NCBI RefSeq assembly: GCF_010015585.1 | Contig: NW_022985084.1 | Span: 299,345 to 363,344 of the forward strand | Length of the DNA stretch: 64,000 nucleotides | Direction: 5' to 3' | From: Eremomyces bilateralis CBS 781.70 | Lineage: Eukaryota; Ascomycota; Dothideomycetes; Eremomycetales; Eremomycetaceae | Shown: one piece after another, positions 58,048 to 64,000 of the stretch | Position numbering within the stretch: position 1 is the first letter of the stretch | How the letters are laid out: the number at the start of each line of letters is the position of its first letter | Position numbers and translations under genes: made by a program | The notes under the pieces: generated by a model | The model's input: the letters and a program-made list of their open reading frames with translations, nothing else | Told to the model about the DNA's origin: nothing | The model's database searches: none

Positions 58048-60865
58048 ATGTCTCTCGCAAACAAAGCCATGAACTTCGTAGATCTGATGGGTCGCGCCAC
58101 CGCGCCCACCAATGCATCCACCAATTCCACCAACCGGGCTCCTCCTCAAGGAGGCATTCTGGACGGTGCCAATCCAGTCACGTACAGCCCCAAAGACCCC
58201 ATCATCCTATTCATCGTCCAGGTATATCCGCCAGTTACACCCACCCTAGCCACCGCAGTCCGAAGCTCACCATTCGCAGGCCAGTATCATCGTCATCTTC
58301 TGCCGCCTGCTCGAATGGCCCCTCTCCAAAATCCGCCAGCCGCGTGTCATCGCCGAAGTCATCGGCGGTATCCTTCTCGGGCCCTCGGTCATGGGCCGGA
58401 TCCCAGGCTTCACCGAGTCCATATTCCCCACCGTCGCCATGGATAACCTTAATCTGGTAGCCAACCTGGGGCTGGTCCTCTACCTGTTCTTTGTCGGTGT
58501 CGAGGTCGATTTGCGTTTCCTCGTGTCAAACTGGAAGGTTGCGCTGAGCGTCGGTCTGGTCGGTATGATTCTGCCGTTTGGGCTGGGCAGTGCTATTGCC
58601 TGGGGACTGTATCATGAGTTTGGCGACGAGCCAGGGTTAGTGCCCATCAGCTTCGGCGTGTTCATGCTGTTCGTCGGAGTGGCCATGGCCATCACCGCTT
58701 TCCCGGTCTTGTGCAGAATCCTCACTGAGTTGAAACTGCTGTCCACCACGGTCGGTGTCATCGTCCTGTCCGCGGGTGTGGGAAACGACGTCGTGGGCTG
58801 GATCCTCCTCGCGCTGTGCGTCGCCCTGGTCAACGCCGGGAGCGGGCTGACGGCCCTGTGGGTCCTCCTCATCTGCGTCGGTTACACCCTCTTCCTCGTG
58901 TTTGCGGTTCGCCCACCGTTTATCTGGGTCCTACGTCGGACCCGAAGCCTCCAAGACGGGCCCAGCCAGAGTGTTGTGGCGCTCACGCTGTTGATCGCCT
59001 TGGCCTCGGCCTTCTTCACCGGCGTGATCGGGGTGCACCCTATTTTCGGCGCGTTCATGGCCGGCTTGATTTGCCCGCACGAAGGTGGGTTTGCCATCAA
59101 GTTGACGGAGAAACTGGAAGATCTGATCGGCTCGATCTTCTTGCCGCTCTATTTTGCCTTGTCAGGCCTGAATACGAACTTGGGACTACTGAATACGGGC
59201 CTTACGTGGGGATATGTCATTGGCATTATTGTCATTGCGTTCACTACCAAATTCGCCGGCGCCTCGGTTGCGGCGCGGCTGAATGGGCTGGTATGGAGGG
59301 AGAGTTTCACCATCGGGGCACTGATGAGTTGTAAGGGTCTGGTGGAACTGATTGTGTTGGTGAGTATATCTATCCCAGTTGGGGTTCCAATCTAACATTC
59401 CCAGAACATCGGCCTGCAAGCCAAGATTCTCAGCACGCGCACGTTTACCATGTTCGTGGTCATGGCCCTGATCACCACGTTGGTGACGACGCCACTGACG
59501 TCCGCATTGTATCCGCCATGGTACCAACAGAAGCTGGAGAAGTGGAAGCGAGGTGAGATCGATTGGGACACGGGCAAGCCCTTGAACGACTCGACTTCAG
59601 GATCCGGCGAAGAACAGATGGCAGAAGAGAAGATGGAACTCACCCGAGTCCGAAAGATGCTCGTTTACCTACGTCTCGACAACATGCCCGCGCTTCTCAT
59701 GTTCATGACCCTGATCGGTGGCAAGCCTCAAGACGCAGCACCGCGATCGCATCCGAGCGAGCGACAGCCGACGGACGAGGGTGAGGAGATCATCGCTCCA
59801 GTCGCGCCTGTTCAAGCCCACGGTATCCGCCTCATCGAACTCACCGAGCGTGACTCCTCGGTCATGAGAGTCACGGAAGTGGAAGAATTCAGTATCCACG
59901 ATCCGGTGATCAACACGTTCCGCACTTTCGGGAAAATGCATAACCTCGCCGTGTCCGGCGAAACCAGCATTATTCCCTCCACATCCTTCGCCGAAGCGCT
60001 AGTTTCCCGTGCGTCCAGTATGTCATCGGACCTGGTGCTCCTGCCCTGGAGCGAAACCGGCAGCATGTCGGAGGCCCAGGATATCCGCGACGAGACCATC
60101 AGGAATAAGTTGGATGATACCAGCTACGTCCAATTCGTCACGGAGGCATTCGCGGACGCGACCTGCAACATGGCCGTGTTCGTCAACCGCAATTTCGGTG
60201 GCACGGTGAAGCGGCAGCGGCCGCAACTCTCCCGATCCAAGTCCGCCTTGAGCGTATCGAGCGGCAAAGATGCCACCCCTTCCGCACCCATCACGGACGC
60301 GTCCCACCACGTGTTCGTCCCCTTCTTCGGCGGTTCCGATGACCGCATCGCCGTCCGTCTCGTCCTCCAGCTCGCCGCGAACCCGGAAATCACGGCGACG
60401 ATCGTGCACTTCGACGTGCCCGACAACTACTTCGACGATCCCCTGGGCGTGGGACCGGACCTGGGGTCGAAGGCGACGGACTCCCGGGTGATCACCTACA
60501 TCCCCAGCAAGTCCGAGGACACGACGTTCTTCGCCGCCATCAAGAACACCCTGACGGACGACCTCGCGCCACGGGTGCGGTTCAAGACGGTGTCGACGCT
60601 GACGCCGCGCGCGACGGCAATCGAGACGATGCAGGAGGAGTTGGGTCAGAACGTGCGGAACGCCGGGGATCTGCTGGTGGTGGGCAGGAATGTCGGGATG
60701 AGTGCCGCGTTGGGCAGGGAGGGGTTGGACCCCAAGGAGAGCACGGGAGGGGTGCAGACGGATGCGAATCGATGTATTGGGGTGCTGGCTGAGGAGGTAG
60801 TCAGGAGTGGGTTGTTGGCGAGCGTATTGGTCGTTCAGGCCAGAGGGAGTGGCTTGGAGTTGTGA
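58048..60865 (+). CDS. kha1: Kha1-type K+(Na+)/H+ antiporter (CPA2 family)
   Basis: Three exons (58048-58221, 58280-59359, 59405-60865) give 904 residues. Residues ~45-450 hold about a dozen hydrophobic segments of the Na+/H+ exchanger fold: RVIAEVIGGILLGPSVMG, LVLYLFFVGVEVDL, AITAFPVLCRILTE, and the CPA2 active-site segment VIVLSAGVGNDVVGWILLAL with its conserved Asp. GALMSCKGLVELIVLNIGLQ spans the second intron. The C-terminal ~430 residues are cytosolic with two universal-stress-like folds (HHVFVPFFGGSDDRIAVRL, DLLVVGRNVGM). Yeast Kha1 is a Golgi or endosomal K+/H+ exchanger affecting pH and cation balance. The 45-bp second intron is among the shortest here. Confidence 0.93.
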
Positions 60866-62279
60866 TGAATGGCAACTGAGGGGCGACTACAACTCGCATA
60901 CATGGGCGGAGATGGTGCGTTTCTCGGGATTCTATGTCTGGCGACGGCTTCTGATGAATCATTTCGGGTATGTGAATGCATGCGAGGCGCCTTTTCCTGT
61001 TCCTATTTAGGTAATCTATTGACAATATGGCCACACCCGGTTGTGGCCTTGGTCAGCATGAGCAAGAGGGCTGAGACTGTCTTATGGAGGCATCAGATGA
61101 CGCCTACATGTGTCCGGAATCGCATGTGATACGACTTTCGTTCCAGCTTACTCAAAACGAGACCTTGGTTGTTTCGTTCCCACTAAACACCTCACTCCAA
61201 GCAACGGATGCACGAGAATCTGGTCTGCTCATTCAGTATGCACCATGCATACCTGCTCATTCGCTTCCAAGTCGCTTGTACCACGACGATCTAGACCCGC
61301 TCCGCCACCTTAATCAAAATCATTGGGGCTACCTCTTAAGGAGGCTCTTGCATCATGGCAAATCGGCTGATCGAGAAGCCGCGGGGTTGTATACCAGCTT
61401 CACTTGGAGCAACATGACGGTTCCTCTCATGATTGGGCTTTATCACCATGTCGATGCCAGGGTACAAACTCGGCGCTGCGACTGACTACGAGCTGGCCAG
61501 CTCAGCTGGTCCCGGACCCATGTAGCCCGAACCCTCGTCCTTTCAGGGAATCGGATGCTTTCCATCTGCTCACGAGACACAGCAAGAAAGACTACGTAGT
61601 AACCAGTACGGAGGTACTCCGTATACGTGTCATATTATTTGTCGGGTACAATAGAGGAAAGAGAAGAGGACAGTGGTGGCGCTGTCTTCAATGACTTCCG
61701 AAGAACTCGATGCCAGAAATAGATCCTTTCACTTCATTTGGTGTTGTGCTCACTTCCCTTTTAGTCACGATGAGTTCGAATCTTTGCTGTCACCATCTGG
61801 TACGTGGAACCTCCAACCTGTTTCACGAGATATTAGAGGCCCTTGAGATCGGGGGCATGCGACCCCGAGAGACGTCATCTCTCCGTTCCCTGTCCACCAC
61901 CCGATTGGAGGTCCGTCCTGGAATATTTTCTGATACAAGCAATTGCTGAACGTCGAGGGATATCTTATATGTACAGTCCGAATTAATCCGCGCTCGGGTC
62001 GAAATGATCCATCCAGTATCGTTCCCGTTCTCCTGACGACGGCATACGTGCACCTCATCAGTCCGATGATCCCACAAAACTCTCCGCATCGACATCCCAC
62101 GGGTCCATCCCGCCCCATACATCCCCGCCGATTTAACCGTTAGCCCGCAAGAGGTACAGCATGCGCGTACGGATCTTTATATCCGGACAATAATTCCGCT
62201 TCATCCCTTCATTTCTACCCTCTCGACCTTTTACCATTTCACTTCCAGCGACCATAACGGATGGCATTGCGCGTTCGCA
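60866..62279. other. Intergenic, no gene seen
   Basis: About 1.4 kb between the antiporter and lipase genes. Open frames on both strands (for example 61084-61485 on +, 61765-62118 on -) show no coding character. Confidence 0.4.
61607..61623. repeat. TACGGAG / CTCCGTA inverted repeat
   Basis: Seven-base arms TACGGAG and CTCCGTA separated by GTA. Half copies of the same motif occur in other intergenic regions of this window (14942, 37699, 57685). Confidence 0.6.
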
Positions 62280-64000
62280 ATGTCTTACCTCGATCCATCC
62301 GTTCTGGGTCCGTCTGCGCTGCATGACGGGGCCGGTTGTGTCGCGGATAGAAATAGCCGAACCAAACGGTTGCGGAAGTCGCAAAGCCATGGATTGCTGT
62401 CGCCGTTGTTACGTTTGGCCAAAGATCCGGTCGGCACCTTGGGCGAGCTGCGGGAATCGTGGACGGAGCAGGGGAAAAGTGAGATTCAAGATATCGGGGA
62501 GCAGAGGCAAGTGTTGTATCTGCGTATGAAACATGTAAGCGTCCAGACCTGATGTGAGACCACAGGTGCCAATGACGTGACCAGGCCGGAACATACGACG
62601 ACTGGAAAGCGGCGGCGACCGAACTCGACCATATCGAAGGCAACGATCAGTGGAAAGTACAGGACGACTCCCTCGAATACAATGTCAAACTCTTGGAAAC
62701 GCGGCTGAAGGAGCTGGATGATGCGCGGCTCAACTGCGATATCAAGCGCATGCTGTTCCTGATCCGAACCTCGCTGACTCGAGATCTGGGCGGTATGGGA
62801 GATGCCCAACTATATCGACATTCACATATCGGAACCAAGGCGCTCATCGAGCGATATATCGAGTCCTCCAGGCGGACGATCGAGTCGCTCTTGGAGGTCT
62901 CTGCCAAACAAAAGACCGTCCAAGTTGATCCTCGGCAACTTCTCGAGCAATTGCTCGAGGCGCGCCAGGCATTTGGGAGAAGCGCTTTATTGTTGTCGGG
63001 AGGAGGGACTTTTGGGATGAGCCATATCGGCGTCGTCAAATGTCTATGGGAGCAGAAGCTCCTTCCACGGATCGTTTCCGGCTCCTCAGCTGGAAGCATC
63101 GTATGTGCCGTGCTGTGTACGAAGACCGATGCCGAAGTGCCCCAGGTCTTGAACGATTTCTGTTACGGCGATTTGAGCGTGTTCATCAACGAGGAGGAAG
63201 GTCTCCTGGAGGTGGCAGCGAGGTTTCTCAAACACGGGACCGTGTTTGATATCTCGAACCTTACCCGCGCCATGCGGAATCTCATTGGCGATATAACCTT
63301 CCAGGAGGCGTATAACCGGACCAGGAGGATATTGAACATCAACGTATCCAGTGCCAGCCTGTACGAACTTCCGCAGCTTCTAAACTACGTCACGGCTCCG
63401 AACGTTATTATCTGGTCGGCAGTGTAAGTGTTGGTCCCACTGTCCCAGACTGTGCTAATATTTGTAGCGCCGCATCTTGTTCCGTCCCACTCGTCTTCTC
63501 GGCAGCCTCTCTCCTAGCGAAGGACCCAAAGACCGGAGAGCATGTCCAATGGAACCCATCCCCGCAAAGATGGATTGATGGATCCGTAGACAGTGATCTT
63601 CCCATGACCCGTGTTGCCGAAATGTTCAATGTCAACCATTTCATCGTCTCTCAAGTCAATCCGCATGTTGTCCCTTTCCTCGACCGTGAGGCTATCGCGC
63701 CTTATCCACTCAACGGCAAAAATCCCTCCACCGGCTCTACATGGCTGCACAGCGTGGCAAACCTCGCAAAAGATGAAGCCATGCATCGCATGCACGTTCT
63801 CGCAGAAATTGGCGTCTTCCCAACCTACCTCACCAAACTCCGATCCGTCCTTGCGCAGCGCTATTCGGGCGACATCACCATCCTCCCCGAGATTTCATAC
63901 GCACAGTTCCCCCGAGTGCTGCAGAACCCCACCACCGAATTTATGCTCGATGCAACTATTAGCGGTGAGCGGGCCACCTGGCCCAAACTCAGCATGATCC
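62280..64000 (+). CDS. Patatin-domain triacylglycerol lipase, Tgl3/4/5-like (runs off the window)
   Basis: Three exons are seen (62280-62534, 62585-63423, 63468 to the window end), about 540 residues so far; the 3' end is missing. Before the patatin core lies a fungal TGL-specific region (AGTYDDWKAAATELDHIEGN, LIRTSLTRDLGGMGD, HIGTKALIERYI). The core has the oxyanion loop LSGGGTFGMSHIGVVK, the nucleophile elbow SGSSAGSIVCA (GXSXG) and the catalytic-Asp region RWIDGSVDSDLPM. Afterwards come FIVSQVNPHVVPF and ITILPEISYAQF, typical of the lipid-droplet lipases. It hydrolyses storage triacylglycerol, and yeast relatives also act as acyltransferases or phospholipases. The start ATG at 62280 has a plausible context; the upstream frame holds no earlier ATG. 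Confidence 0.92.

Overview
The window is nuclear DNA of a filamentous ascomycete (Pezizomycotina), most likely a eurotiomycete close to Aspergillus or Penicillium. The evidence is short GT-AG introns (mostly 44-62 bp) with CTAAC/CTGAC branch sites, small intergenic gaps, an XlnR-type zinc-cluster activator, and NudC, Mdm33, HYPK-like and DUF1748 proteins of the fungal type. A run of 225 N at 56563-56787 marks a scaffold gap. Gene models below were built by hand from reading frames and splice signals; in every complete multi-exon model the exon lengths add up to a whole number of codons.

Layout, left to right. 1-8 kb: a GA4-desaturase/AsaB-CmcJ-family enzyme, a 56-residue small protein, a long gene-poor stretch and a Ser/Pro-rich protein of unknown function. 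8-14.5 kb: the xylanase regulator homologue xlnR (-) and an aldehyde dehydrogenase (+), divergent across 1.8 kb that holds a close pair of CreA-like sites. 15.9-22.2 kb: Mdm33 (mitochondrial inner membrane), a HAD phosphatase, an RNase HI with a repeat tail, and an AT-hook protein with a C-terminal membrane segment. 22.8-26.2 kb: pyruvate kinase and a DUF1748 mini-protein. 27-34.6 kb: a full-size Ste6-like ABC transporter and a BRCT protein. 35-43 kb: an HYPK-like NatA partner, class II DAHP synthase, an amidase, a catalase-related peroxidase and a Gfo/Idh/MocA oxidoreductase. 44-54 kb: mercaptopyruvate sulfurtransferase, NudC, mitochondrial AspRS, an AP180/ANTH clathrin adaptor and a cytochrome b5-acyl-CoA dehydrogenase fusion. 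54-58 kb: a gene-poor, AT-rich interval containing a terminal-inverted-repeat element split by the assembly gap. 58-64 kb: a Kha1-type K+/H+ antiporter and the first part of a Tgl3/4/5-type lipase.

Most of the content is housekeeping: glycolysis, mitochondrial translation and shape, endocytosis, nuclear migration, ion homeostasis and lipid mobilisation. I see no polyketide, peptide or terpene synthase, no CRISPR array and no tRNA or rRNA gene. I did not find a clear new system. The points most worth a second look are the AT-hook/membrane protein, the RNase HI repeat tail, the element around the gap, the class II DAHP synthase neighbourhood, two GC-AG introns, and a palindromic TACGGAGTA-like motif that recurs between genes.
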